64,000 bases of DNA. Origin: Methylococcaceae bacterium (GTDB taxonomy: Bacteria > Pseudomonadota > Gammaproteobacteria > Methylococcales > Methylomonadaceae). The notes below the pieces were generated by a model. That model ran no database searches and was not told the origin of the DNA. It saw only the letters and a program-made list of their open reading frames with translations. Positions 48,785-57,434 of this stretch are shown here, one piece after another (within the stretch, counting starts at the first letter, position 1; each line of letters opens with the position of its first letter). The stretch spans positions 248,001 through 312,000 of the forward strand of contig JADKAL010000001.1 in NCBI GenBank assembly GCA_016715325.1. The letters run 5' to 3'. Made by a program: the position numbers and the translations under genes.

Positions 48785-50260
48785 ATGGCTCGTACGCTTT
48801 TAGTAGTCGATTCATTATCCGACTGGGGTCCGTATTATCCCAGTAACCAAGTTATCACATTCGAGACGTATCTCGCCACGGAAAAAGAAGATACCGAACA
48901 ACGCGTTCGAATTATCAATCTTTGCAGTAGTTATTCGTATCTTTCCGACGGATATTATTGTTCCTTATTGGCGGAAGCGCGGGGGCATCATGTCATTCCT
49001 TCCGTGAAGGTGTTGAACGATATCGAGAAACAGGCGCTCTATCAATTACAGCTTGAAGATCTGTCCCAAACCTTAGCGCGAGTTTTTAAAGACCGGCAAA
49101 AACAGGATGAGATCAAAGTGCTGAGTTTTTTCGGTACAACGAAAGAACCGGAATTTCAGGATTTAGCCCGGCTTCTGTTCGAACGATTTTCCTGCCCGAT
49201 TATGGAAGTAACGCTCTGCTACGGTCAGCAATGGGAAATCACCGAATTAAAGGCCGTATCTCACCGCGACCTCAACGAAGACAACGAAACCTTGTTCGCA
49301 TCGGCGTTGGATAAATTCAGTAAAAAAGTATGGCGAAAAAGCCGAACGCCCAAATCTTCGCGTTACGATCTTGCTATCTTGGTCAATCCAGCCGAAACAT
49401 TGCCGCCGAGCAACCGCGGCGCACTAAAGAAGTTTATGAGCGCAGGCCGGGAATTGGGTATTGAAGTCGAATTGATAACCCAGCAGCATTATGCGCGGCT
49501 GCCCGAGTTCGATGCCTTATTCATTCGAGAAACGACGGCGATAGACCATCATACCTATCGTTTCGCCAAAAAAGCCGAAGCCGAAGGGCTGGTTGTTATC
49601 GACGATCCGACCTCTATTCTGCGATGTACAAATAAAGTTTATCTAGCCGATTTATTCCGTACACATAAAGTACCGTCTCCCAGAACCTGGATACTGCATA
49701 AAGATAATAAAGCGCATCTTGATCAATTAGAAAGCAAAGCCGGATTTCCGGTTGTTATCAAAATACCGGACGGATCCTTTTCAAAAGGCATCGTAAAAGT
49801 ACATAATCGAGAAGAGCTTGATATTAAAGTAGCTGAACTCTTCCGGAAATCGGCACTATTGCTGGCGCAGGAATTTCTTTACACCGATTTCGACTGGCGA
49901 ATCGGCGTATTCAACAACAAAGCCTTATATGCCTGCCGATATTACATGGTTAAAAACCATTGGCAAATTTACCGACATGGCGAGAAGCGCACCGACAGCG
50001 GTCATTTCGAAACCATGCCGACGTTCGAAGCGCCCAGAAGCGTAGTCGATGCCGCCTTAAAAGCCAGCCAAGTGATAGGCGACGGACTTTACGGCGTCGA
50101 TGTTAAAGAAAAAGACGGCAAAGGCTATGTGATTGAAGTCAACGATAATCCGAACATCGACAGAGGCGTAGAAGACAAATATCTCGGCGATGAGCTATAC
50201 CATCAAATTATGGCTGAGTTTTTGCGGCGGATGGAGAATAGTAGTAAGGGGGTTTACTAA
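48785..50260 (+). CDS. RimK-type ATP-grasp ligase with N-terminal RLAN domain
   Basis: The 491-residue protein has an N-terminal RimK-like domain (residues about 1-190, DSLSDWGPYYPSNQVITFET). An ATP-grasp ligase follows (about 260-485). ATP and metal residues are seen in VVIDDPTSILRCTNKVYLAD, GFPVVIKIPDGSFSKGIVKV, LLAQEFLYTDFDWRIGVFN, and the C-terminal metal-binding ECF-type end YVIEVNDNPNIDRG. RimK-type ligases add amino acids, often glutamate, to proteins or small peptides. The family neighbourhood includes acetyltransferase and peptidase genes, as here. It is preceded by AGGAG (about 48769). The acceptor is unknown. Confidence 0.9.
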   Translation: MARTLLVVDSLSDWGPYYPSNQVITFETYLATEKEDTEQRVRIINLCSSYSYLSDGYYCSLLAEARGHHVIPSVKVLNDIEKQALYQLQLEDLSQTLARVFKDRQKQDEIKVLSFFGTTKEPEFQDLARLLFERFSCPIMEVTLCYGQQWEITELKAVSHRDLNEDNETLFASALDKFSKKVWRKSRTPKSSRYDLAILVNPAETLPPSNRGALKKFMSAGRELGIEVELITQQHYARLPEFDALFIRETTAIDHHTYRFAKKAEAEGLVVIDDPTSILRCTNKVYLADLFRTHKVPSPRTWILHKDNKAHLDQLESKAGFPVVIKIPDGSFSKGIVKVHNREELDIKVAELFRKSALLLAQEFLYTDFDWRIGVFNNKALYACRYYMVKNHWQIYRHGEKRTDSGHFETMPTFEAPRSVVDAALKASQVIGDGLYGVDVKEKDGKGYVIEVNDNPNIDRGVEDKYLGDELYHQIMAEFLRRMENSSKGVY

Positions 50261-50737
50261 CAATAATTAATCTTTTCATTTCTTTACAAATTGTTGATCA
50301 AATTATTTATTCGCCCTTTTATGTTTAATAGATTCGGCTCTGTGAAGTCTAAACTTCTTATTTAGCCTGAGCGGTCTGTCCTTCGTCTTGTTCAGCACGA
50401 ACGGTTTAGCCTTTAAAAGGCCGAAGAGTACTCTCTTTGCAAGTTCATTGACTCACGACCTTGGACTTCGCTCAGAAAAGTTTCGACAAAGTAACTACTT
50501 AAAAATAAACTGTTTATCAGTTCTTACTAAGCTTCTACAAGGAATTTTTAAGTACTGACACCAGGTTTTGCGTTGCTTTTTAGTCCGCAGAGTAAATATA
50601 TTTTTAAGCGTAGGATTTTCTGAACCTAGCAGTAGGAAAGCAATGCTCAACAAGTAAGTGTATTTTGATTTAAGTCAAATTCTAAAAATAGATGAAGCAG
50701 ATACTGAACATGCTTTATTTCTATTTAGGAGTTGAAA
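50261..50737. other. Gap with a dispersed repeat
   Basis: About 475 bases without a gene. A degenerate copy of the GATTCGG...CTGTGAA...GAACGG repeat (about 50331-50412) is seen here; related copies lie near 56215-56310 and 57110-57200. AGGAG before the next start is at 50727-50731. Confidence 0.5.
50331..50412. repeat. Dispersed intergenic repeat, copy A
   Basis: Starts GATTCGGCTCTGTGAAGTCT and ends CAGCACGAACGG. Shares both words with copies near 56215 and 57110. Confidence 0.55.
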
Positions 50738-52459
50738 ATGAAAAAATTACCACATATCACATTCACCGTAATAATCGGCGTTAGCGGTTTATGTTCGATA
50801 CAATCGGTGTGTGCCGATACGGAAAGCTTTAAATGGCGCACTGTTGTCGATAACAATAAAAGCCCACCGGGCATTGCAGCTGAAAAATACTTTAGTTATA
50901 ACCAACCTTCATTAAATGACAATGCCTTGGTCGTATTTCGCGCTAGAGCTAAACCGCCGACAGGTGGGCAAGGTGGCGGCGAGCCGACACGTGGCATTTT
51001 TACTCGCAATATGTTGACAAGCAGGGCTATCAATACTATTGCAAGCACAAAACCGCCTAAGGATGTCGTCCCGGCGCCAAATAATATTACAAATCCAAAA
51101 CCGGCGACCTTTAATGAGTTTCCAGCTTTTCCGCGTATAGATAAACTATACAGTAGTGTTGCATTCCGTGGGCAGTCTCAGCCAACTTGGGAAGACCCTG
51201 TATTAGGCAAGTTAGGCGGAACAGCAGGAGTTTATGCTAATACTTTCGGGGAATTAAGAACCGGTGTGAGAAATCTTGAAGTGACGGCAGCATTTTCGCA
51301 GTACTTTGTACCTACAATTGCTTTAAGTGCAGGTAGTCTTCCGACCAGATTCGACCAGTTTCCAGGGGCTCCGGGTATCTCCGAAAAGAATAGGATTACC
51401 TTTAAAGGAAACTATACTGATAATACTGTTTCAAAAACCGGCATTTTTTATCGCAGTAGTCTAACTAGTACGAGTACCGTTAAAGCTATTGCATGGACTG
51501 GACTGAAAATACCTGATGAAAACGGATTACCCACCGTTGCTGTATATGGATCGACTGCGCCGCCGAGCACAGCAAATAGTCAAGTTGTGTTTGCAGGTTT
51601 TGACAATGAAGAGAACCCTTCAGCCGGTGGAATTTATCATGCGAGGTTAGGGTTTGCCACACCAAGACTAAAGGCTTTAGTCGATATTGGCACTCCGGTA
51701 CCCAATATAGCGGGCGCGACTTTTAACCGTTTTGGCGAAGCCCTCTCATTCGACGGTAGATATGTTTCATTTTGGGGAGCATGGGGAATTACGGGTGATC
51801 CTGATCCGACAAATGGAGGCAATGGGTGGAAGCCTATTGATCTGACGTGTCCAAAAGACGGAAATAAGGATGTTATTAAGTCATGTCTCGATCAAGATAC
51901 AAGCGAGCCTAAAGACGGAAGTTACAGGCTTTTTGAACCAGAAAACCAAGGAATGTTTGTTTACGACATTGTAAGTAAATCATTGAAAATGGTTGCCAAA
52001 ACAAACGATTCAAACGGCTTTAACGACTTTCTATTCTGGAGCTTTACCGGTGCGCCTCCCGGCGTAGGTGGTGGCGATGAAGGCAGTACCGATGACCGCG
52101 AACTGCCAAGATGGCGTTCATCTGCATTTGCAGCGGTTAATAGCCAAAATGTTGCTTTTAAGGCAAAGAAATTCGATGGTAGCAACGGAATTTATCTAAA
52201 GCACGAACAGGAACCTATTACAACGGTATTGGATTCTACGATGACAGGGAATGTCTTAGATAATAAAACGATCATTGTGGTGAATAATAATGACGGCTCA
52301 ACTATAAATGTTCCATTGTCCCAGTTGTTTATTACTGCCTTAGGCTTAGAACGGGACGGCTTCCGGAACAACAGGTTAGCCATAAGCGCAAGCATGTCCG
52401 ATTTGACCGCCACGTATAGCTGGGCAGGAATATATATTGGCGAAATGGATGATGATTAA
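50738..52459 (+). CDS. Secreted protein of unknown function (beta-propeller-like repeats)
   Basis: I start at the ATG at 50738 with AGGAG seven bases upstream. The 573-residue product has a signal peptide (ITFTVIIGVSGLCSIQSVCA). The mature part has repeating units of the type NQPSLNDNALVVFRARA, RIDKLYSSVAFRG, NRITFKGNYTD, SFDGRYVSFWGAWG and NSQNVAFKAKKF, each followed by G-I-Y/F and a description of a property. That spacing suggests a beta-propeller or repeat shell, like proteins that report on stored objects. No known enzyme motif is seen. Two cysteines lie near residues 375-390. It is followed by a small secreted protein gene. Family and role are unknown. Confidence 0.75.
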   Translation: MKKLPHITFTVIIGVSGLCSIQSVCADTESFKWRTVVDNNKSPPGIAAEKYFSYNQPSLNDNALVVFRARAKPPTGGQGGGEPTRGIFTRNMLTSRAINTIASTKPPKDVVPAPNNITNPKPATFNEFPAFPRIDKLYSSVAFRGQSQPTWEDPVLGKLGGTAGVYANTFGELRTGVRNLEVTAAFSQYFVPTIALSAGSLPTRFDQFPGAPGISEKNRITFKGNYTDNTVSKTGIFYRSSLTSTSTVKAIAWTGLKIPDENGLPTVAVYGSTAPPSTANSQVVFAGFDNEENPSAGGIYHARLGFATPRLKALVDIGTPVPNIAGATFNRFGEALSFDGRYVSFWGAWGITGDPDPTNGGNGWKPIDLTCPKDGNKDVIKSCLDQDTSEPKDGSYRLFEPENQGMFVYDIVSKSLKMVAKTNDSNGFNDFLFWSFTGAPPGVGGGDEGSTDDRELPRWRSSAFAAVNSQNVAFKAKKFDGSNGIYLKHEQEPITTVLDSTMTGNVLDNKTIIVVNNNDGSTINVPLSQLFITALGLERDGFRNNRLAISASMSDLTATYSWAGIYIGEMDDD

Positions 52460-52520
52460 TGAAACTAACGATTATTAACCCCGCAATACATATTATCTTG
52501 AGAAAGGTAAGGAATTGAAT

Positions 52521-52850
52521 ATGAATCGCGGAATATATCTGCTTGCGGTCTTAATTTTTAGCGGTAATACAACAGCGGCTGAAGCTCGGAAGCAAACGGA
52601 GGAGCGTGCGCAAATCCAACAGCAAGAGCAGATTCGTGCAAGTCAAACCGAACAAGAACGTTTGAGAGAACAAGAGAGAATCCGATCCGAGCAGTCCGCT
52701 AAAGATCAAGAGCGAATGCGTTACGAAAATAACGAACGCATGCAGGAGCATGAACGGCATCAAGAGCGGTCAATTCCTGAGAATCCTTCTTTTCGGGGAG
52801 GCAATTTCGGGTCTGGTCGCGGCCAGGGAGGAGGCGGGCGTAATCGATAG
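52521..52850 (+). CDS. Small secreted Glu/Gln/Arg-rich coiled-coil protein
   Basis: From an ATG at 52521, with AAGGA upstream, 109 residues. A signal peptide (IYLLAVLIFSGNTTAAEA) precedes a highly charged stretch with repeated Q-E-R-I/M units (residues about 22-82) predicted to be a long helix, then a Gly/Arg-rich tail (GGNFGSGRGQGGGGRNR). It may be a low-complexity envelope protein. The large secreted protein gene lies 61 bases upstream, and a hairpin follows. No family is recognised. Confidence 0.65.
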   Translation: MNRGIYLLAVLIFSGNTTAAEARKQTEERAQIQQQEQIRASQTEQERLREQERIRSEQSAKDQERMRYENNERMQEHERHQERSIPENPSFRGGNFGSGRGQGGGGRNR

Positions 52851-52875
52851 CTGTCTAAAGTAAAATGCAGTGATT

Positions 52876-52911
52876 AGGGATGCCGGATTTTTACGATTCG
52901 ACATCCCTTTA
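52876..52911 (+). terminator. Possible terminator after the small secreted protein
   Basis: AGGGATG (52876-52882) pairs with CATCCCT (52902-52908), followed by TTAT. It is a weak T-run but suitably placed. Confidence 0.5.
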
Positions 52912-53133
52912 TCAAACGTATTCAATTATTCATCTTAATCAGACACTCAGAAGAATTAATGACCGAAACAGCGATTAGGTATTCTAAGCTTATGATTTAA
53001 AAAGATGGCAAGGTAATTAAAAATGTTTGCAAGTTAATGTCGTGAAGTAAAAAATGTATCTCCGTACCTAACAAGTTTTTAGAGTAATGCAGAGTAAAGT
53101 CTAAAAAGCATTTACCAAGTAATAGGTTAATTA

Positions 53134-54126
53134 TTATTTTACAGCTCCTTCAACCCACGCCCTAATTTCCTTAACGACTTGTTCAGTCGGATCGGGCGGC
53201 GTGTATGTCCACGGTTCGTAGAAACCGCCAAGCACTTTGGCTGCACCGTAATCGATAAGTCTGCCGACGATGTCGCGGTGGTAGCTTTCGGTTGCGCGTT
53301 GACATAGATCGACTAATAAAGGCTTCCCGGTAAAGGCCGCTTCCGAACACATGGACAAGGAATCGCCGGTGACGATGAATAGATCGGCGTTTGCAAGCAG
53401 GGCAGGGTAGAAGGTGCTTTCAACGGTTTGCCAATCGAAAAAATCGCATTGATGTCCTTCTAGTCCTTGTAATAACGCAGATAGGGCGTCGGATGGCGTT
53501 CTGCGGCTATTGGTGATGACAATACAGGCGTTTAAAGCGGTCGCAATCTTGGAGATACGTTGTGCGAGTCGTTGAGCGTGATGTTCGTCGAAGCCGTCGC
53601 AGTAGCGGGTGTTTCCGCCGATCAACAATCCGATAATAGGTCTAGGTAAAGCCTTAAAGTAAGCCGAGTGATGTTGCCGACTTAATGCCAGTTTCTCTTG
53701 CGTCATTTGATGCGGTACGCCGGTCAGCGTGACGATTTTATCGCCCTCTAATTGTGGCGATGCAATCAAATCGTACTCGTTCAAGCGCGGATGCCGGTCG
53801 TCGGGTAATATGGAGGCGAGATAAATATTGAACAATCGATCCTCAAATTCCTGACGCAAATCGGCAATTTCAGCCGTTGTTTCTTCGCCGGTTCCGCTGA
53901 TAACCATTAAAGGCGGTTCATGACCATTGACTTTTTCTTGATATTTTTTCTTAAGCGTTTGACGATAGACATGGTCGTTCCCGTTGGGTAAGGGAATTAT
54001 CTCAAAACCGAAACCTAAACGTTCTGCGACACCGATCCGAGCATGTAATTCTCCCGTATAAGCACTATTGACGACCCAAACCAGCGGATGTTTTTCGTTA
54101 TAAGATTCGGCAGTAGCTTCTTTCAT
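53134..54126 (-). CDS. ELM1/GtrOC1-type nucleoside-diphosphate-sugar epimerase-like protein (DUF1022 family)
   Basis: The 330-residue protein has the features of the DUF1022/ELM1 family: VVNSAYTGELHARIGVAERLG at the start, LIGGNTRYCDGFDEHHAQRL in the middle, ACIVITNSRRTPSDALSALL and LFIVTGDSLSMCSEAAFTGKP toward the end. The fold resembles GT-B glycosyltransferases. Plant ELM1 affects mitochondrial fission; bacterial roles are unknown. It overlaps the upstream flavoprotein gene by four bases, so they are probably one operon. Confidence 0.8.
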   Translation of the reverse strand: MKEATAESYNEKHPLVWVVNSAYTGELHARIGVAERLGFGFEIIPLPNGNDHVYRQTLKKKYQEKVNGHEPPLMVISGTGEETTAEIADLRQEFEDRLFNIYLASILPDDRHPRLNEYDLIASPQLEGDKIVTLTGVPHQMTQEKLALSRQHHSAYFKALPRPIIGLLIGGNTRYCDGFDEHHAQRLAQRISKIATALNACIVITNSRRTPSDALSALLQGLEGHQCDFFDWQTVESTFYPALLANADLFIVTGDSLSMCSEAAFTGKPLLVDLCQRATESYHRDIVGRLIDYGAAKVLGGFYEPWTYTPPDPTEQVVKEIRAWVEGAVK

Positions 54127-55100
54127 AACCTATCGCTTATATCCTGAGCGGCAACGGCGCCATCAGCGATAGCGGCGACCAACGATTGATATCTTGGATT
54201 GGCAATATCGCCGATGGCGTAAACCCAGGGTATGGAGGTTCGTTTTTTGTCATCGGTTTCGATATAACCGCCTTGTTTATTTATGCCGGATAAAGCTTCA
54301 AAGGTATTCATAAAATCGCTATTGGCGGCAAATCCGGCTCGCACGAAAACACGGTCGACCTCGAGTCGTTCGGTTGACAGATTATTTCCTGCCACATGAA
54401 TCGCCATTCTCCCCCCTTGTTGCCGGAATTCGCTGACTTGAGATTCCGTAAATACCGTTATAATTTTCTTTTCTATAAAGAATTCGGCTTCTTTTTGTAC
54501 ATGATTTCGAGCTTTCGGTTTCGATCGGACCAATAAATAGACCGTTGCGCCCGATTTAGCGGCATCCAATGCAGTATAGTACGCATTATTACCTCCCCCG
54601 ATGACTGCGACGGTTTTTTGCTTTAGCAGTTCCAATTTATCGAGATGATCCAATGGAAAAAAAGAAATAAGTCCCTTTTCGTGAACAGATTGAAACCCAG
54701 GTATGTCATTAAAGCGTTCGTCACCTATTACACGAACACCGGTTGCAATCACCAATCCGCGTACATCTACCGGCCGAACATTACAGGCCTGATCTATTAC
54801 TAATTCAAATCCTTTGCTATCGGTCGTCAGTGAAACTATACGGGATTGAGCCATAACGTTTATCCCTTCAGAATTGATATGGTCAATGTAAGATAGACCA
54901 ATCTCCCGGCTGGTTTTGTTTACAACGCCCAGTACCCAGCGGTTGATCCGGTCTATTTGAAGCAATTGACCGCCCAGGGAACTATTCATTTCAATAATAA
55001 TCGGGACGAGTCCGAGCTGCTTTAACCATAACGCACAGGACATGCCTGCCGGGCCACCACCGATAATGCCTATTTTTATCCTATGGTTTGGATCGTACAT
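54123..55100 (-). CDS. Thioredoxin reductase-like FAD/NAD(P) oxidoreductase without active-site cysteines
   Basis: A 325-residue flavoprotein with FAD motif IGIIGGGPAGMSCALWLKQLG (residues about 9-29), NAD(P) motif VAVIGGGNNAYYTALDAAKSG (about 165-185) and the FAD-binding end VYAIGDIANPRYQSLVAAIADG (about 292-313). The CxxC of thioredoxin reductase is absent, so it is more like ferredoxin/flavodoxin-NADP reductases. It probably works in the cytoplasm with a small electron carrier. It overlaps the ELM1-like gene by four bases. Confidence 0.85.
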   Translation of the reverse strand: MYDPNHRIKIGIIGGGPAGMSCALWLKQLGLVPIIIEMNSSLGGQLLQIDRINRWVLGVVNKTSREIGLSYIDHINSEGINVMAQSRIVSLTTDSKGFELVIDQACNVRPVDVRGLVIATGVRVIGDERFNDIPGFQSVHEKGLISFFPLDHLDKLELLKQKTVAVIGGGNNAYYTALDAAKSGATVYLLVRSKPKARNHVQKEAEFFIEKKIITVFTESQVSEFRQQGGRMAIHVAGNNLSTERLEVDRVFVRAGFAANSDFMNTFEALSGINKQGGYIETDDKKRTSIPWVYAIGDIANPRYQSLVAAIADGAVAAQDISDRL

Positions 55101-55266
55101 TTCGATGGGGTAACGTTAGTAGGTTCATTCAATGAGTCTAATGAATGATAATTTTCAGCACGAATTCCATGCTTTATAGTTAACATGCTTTCTTGTTGAT
55201 AAATCTTGAGAATTGAATTTAAGTTAATTTACCTGAATAACTATGACAAGCAAGAAGAGGTGAGGG

Positions 55267-55776
55267 TCAGGCAAGTAGAGATTTTCTTGTTTCATGCGCA
55301 TCGATTTTTTGTTGTTGTAGTCCATCTTTGGGCATGCGCTGCCATAAGTCGGCAATACTGAGTTGTAATACCGGATGTATCAGTGTAGGTGCAATTTCAG
55401 CCAGAGGTTCCAAAACAAACGCGTAACGTTCGATATCGGAGCGCGGTATCTGAAGACTATCGTCGTTTATTACCGCATTTCCGTATAGGATCAAATCGAG
55501 ATCGAGTTTACGAGACGAGAATTTTTTACTATCGAGCGGACGTCCATTCGCAATTTCAATGTCGCGCAACGTCTTTGCCAACGCTTTAATCTCTAAATCC
55601 GTATCGAATCCGGCAACCATATTGTAAAACGCATCGCCCTGAAAGCCGACCGGTGCGGATTCGTAAATACTTGAAAGAATCAAACACCCGAAATGGTGTT
55701 CCAACGCTTTTAAGCCCGAAGCAATAGAAGCCTCACGTTCTATGTTACTGCCGATGCTAAGATAGCAGCGAGTCAT
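55267..55776 (-). CDS. folK: 2-amino-4-hydroxy-6-hydroxymethyldihydropteridine pyrophosphokinase
   Basis: The 169-residue protein opens CYLSIGSNIEREASIASGLK and contains SSIYESAPVGFQGDAFYNMV and the catalytic GRPLDSKKFSSRKLDLDLIL loop. It transfers pyrophosphate from ATP to the pterin in folate synthesis. It overlaps folB by four bases (ATGA), so the two consecutive pathway steps are translated together. Length and motifs are normal for FolK. Confidence 0.95.
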   Translation of the reverse strand: MTRCYLSIGSNIEREASIASGLKALEHHFGCLILSSIYESAPVGFQGDAFYNMVAGFDTDLEIKALAKTLRDIEIANGRPLDSKKFSSRKLDLDLILYGNAVINDDSLQIPRSDIERYAFVLEPLAEIAPTLIHPVLQLSIADLWQRMPKDGLQQQKIDAHETRKSLLA

Positions 55777-56132
55777 ATGGTTCTTTGTCCGCGCTCTATG
55801 ACAATACCGACATCGATTCCTTTTCCGATAGCGCCTTTTTTATTTAGCGTGACTTTAACCCAAGGCACATTAAATTCATTACGGATTAAATCGGCTATTT
55901 CCGAAATCAATCGCTCTACCAGAAAAAACTCGCTATTTTTCACAAATTGGATAAGTCGATCGGAGACGGTTTTATAATCCAAGGCGTACTGAATATCGTC
56001 AGTTTCGGCGGCTCTTCGGATATCGAACCCCATTTCTATATCTAAAATAATAGTTTGGCGTTGCTGCCGTTCCCAATCGTAAATCCCGATGAGGGTATCT
56101 ACTTCGAGGCCGCCGAAATATATGATGTCCAT
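55773..56132 (-). CDS. folB: Dihydroneopterin aldolase
   Basis: A 119-residue enzyme with GLEVDTLIGIYDWERQQRQ near the start, LDYKTVSDRLIQFVKNSEFFLVERL in the middle and VKVTLNKKGAIGKGIDVGI with the catalytic lysine near the end. It cleaves dihydroneopterin to the FolK substrate in folate synthesis. folK follows with a four-base overlap. Confidence 0.95.
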   Translation of the reverse strand: MDIIYFGGLEVDTLIGIYDWERQQRQTIILDIEMGFDIRRAAETDDIQYALDYKTVSDRLIQFVKNSEFFLVERLISEIADLIRNEFNVPWVKVTLNKKGAIGKGIDVGIVIERGQRTI

Positions 56133-56214
56133 AATTGTTTTCGAAGAATTTGACTGTTAAAAGGCAATTAGTATCGATTAAATAAAGGTTGCTTACAAGG
56201 ATTTGATGAGTTTA

Positions 56215-56310
56215 TTGATTCGGGCTTATGAAGTCTTAACTTCCGTTCGCCTTGAGCCTGTCGAAAGACTTATGTGCTTCGACTAGCTCACCACGAACGG
56301 TTCCTTTATA
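56215..56310. repeat. Dispersed intergenic repeat, copy B (palindromic)
   Basis: GATTCGGGCTTATGAAGTC leads into CCGTTCGCCTTGAGCCTGTCGAAAG and, inverted, CTTCGACTAGCTCACCACGAACGG. The inner halves are imperfect inverted copies. The same words appear near 50331 and 57110. Confidence 0.65.
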
Positions 56311-56382
56311 GCGTTTAAATTTTTCTAATTCGCTTGGTAACAGGGTGTTCGGGACATATTCTAAGATTGGATCGCTAGGGTG

Positions 56383-56484
56383 CTATTCAGCATAATGTTT
56401 GACTTTTTTAAGCCTTTCATTAAATGCTTCAAATAGAAGTAAAAAATATCTTTCAACTAATTCAACATCTTGTTCTTTATTCAT
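56383..56484 (-). CDS. Possible small ORF or gene remnant
   Basis: An ATG at 56484 opens 33 residues (MNKEQDVELVERYFLLLFEA, ending KKVKHYAE). The frame is also open upstream for about 30 codons (IARRGNKRNSSLRFWLTLRD), with no ATG there. It may be the tail of a decayed gene. Support is weak. Confidence 0.3.
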   Translation of the reverse strand: MNKEQDVELVERYFLLLFEAFNERLKKVKHYAE

Positions 56485-56599
56485 AGACGCTTGATCACAG
56501 TGCAAATCATCACGAAGTGTTAACCAGAAACGAAGTGATGAATTTCGCTTATTGCCCCGCCGGGCTATCCAGTTAAAGTCAATATAATAAATTGATCAC

Positions 56600-56808
56600 G
56601 GAAGTCTGGCTTTGTGGCTTGGAAACATACAAGTAGATTTTTATTACTCGGGCAATAATTCGGTACTTTAACCGCCACCATTTAGACCAGCTCTTAACGC
56701 CGGGTTTCACCCAAAGGAACAAGTCTTTCTCGTCAGCTAACTTGAAAGCCTTGCCAAGCTTGGCTTTGTCACTTCTATGGCATTTTTACACGTGGTATCT
56801 GTAAGCAT
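56600..56808 (-). pseudogene. Remnant of a DUF4102-type tyrosine integrase (N-terminal part)
   Basis: From an ATG at 56808 the reading starts LTDTTCKNAIEVTKPSLA, then changes frame to KAFKLADEKDLFLWVKPGVK and WWRLKYRIIARV. This order, with FKLADxKxLFLxVKP and WRLKYR, is that of the N-terminal domain of P4-type integrases. The catalytic domain is missing and the frame is broken. It lies about 150 bases downstream of the tRNA-Arg 3' end on the same strand, the usual place for such an integrase, so it marks an old integration event. Confidence 0.7.
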
Positions 56809-56960
56809 TTGGGTGTAACTTAATTTGAGTAAGCACTGTTACCCCCATGAAGCGTTAGATGTCAAGATACGTAATGTTACGTATTGCTATGGGTAACTAG
56901 TTATGATGCTTGAGTTTAATGGGTTTTCGGGGTGTTGAGAGACGGTGTGAAATGCTGTCT

Positions 56961-57037
56961 TGGTGCCCCAAGGCGGATTCGAACCGCCGACCTGTCCCTT
57001 AGGAGGGGACCGCTCTATCCTACTGAGCTATCGGGGC
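56961..57037 (-). tRNA. tRNA-Arg (anticodon CCT)
   Basis: On the minus strand a 77-base cloverleaf with acceptor GCCCCGA/TTGGGGC, D-arm GCTC/GAGC, anticodon loop CTCCTAA, T-stem GGCGG/CCGCC, and encoded CCA. The anticodon CCT reads AGG arginine codons. The 3' end faces the decayed integrase. Confidence 0.96.
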
Positions 57038-57434
57038 AAATTGGAAATGTTAACATAGAATATTCGTTTTCTTAAATGACGCTTACAAAATTTCATTTTA
57101 TTAGAAGCGGCTTATTGATTCGGCGCTGTGAACTCTTGACTCCCGTTCGTCTTTATGATTTTCGGGTATTGAGACTGTCGAAAGGCGGTCTGCGGTTCGA
57201 ATTGCTAAGCATTTATGCTCGGTAGGTAGTGACGATTCAGACTTAGAAAAACCGAATCTATAGCTTTCTTAGCAAGGTTAGGAAAGAGGCATTAGTAACT
57301 TTGATGTCGGCAGTTGATTGCAACAAATGCGACTCTTATTACTTACTGTTATTCGGATCAATTTTTTAGGTTCTGTAATAAAACCGCTTTAGCCGATATA
57401 ATGCCGTAGCTGTTAATGAGTAAGCGAGCAAGCC
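57038..57434. other. Gap before proA with a dispersed repeat
   Basis: Nearly 400 bases without a gene. A degenerate copy of the dispersed repeat (about 57110-57200) is present. No clear promoter could be assigned. Confidence 0.45.
57110..57200. repeat. Dispersed intergenic repeat, copy C
   Basis: Begins TTGATTCGGCGCTGTGAACTCT and contains GACTCCCGTTCGTCTTTATG and GACTGTCGAAAGGCGGTC. Similar to copies A and B; more degenerate at the right end. Confidence 0.5.

Noticed and set aside
54123..55100. Thioredoxin reductase (trxB)
   Set aside because: The fold fits but the redox-active CxxC is absent.
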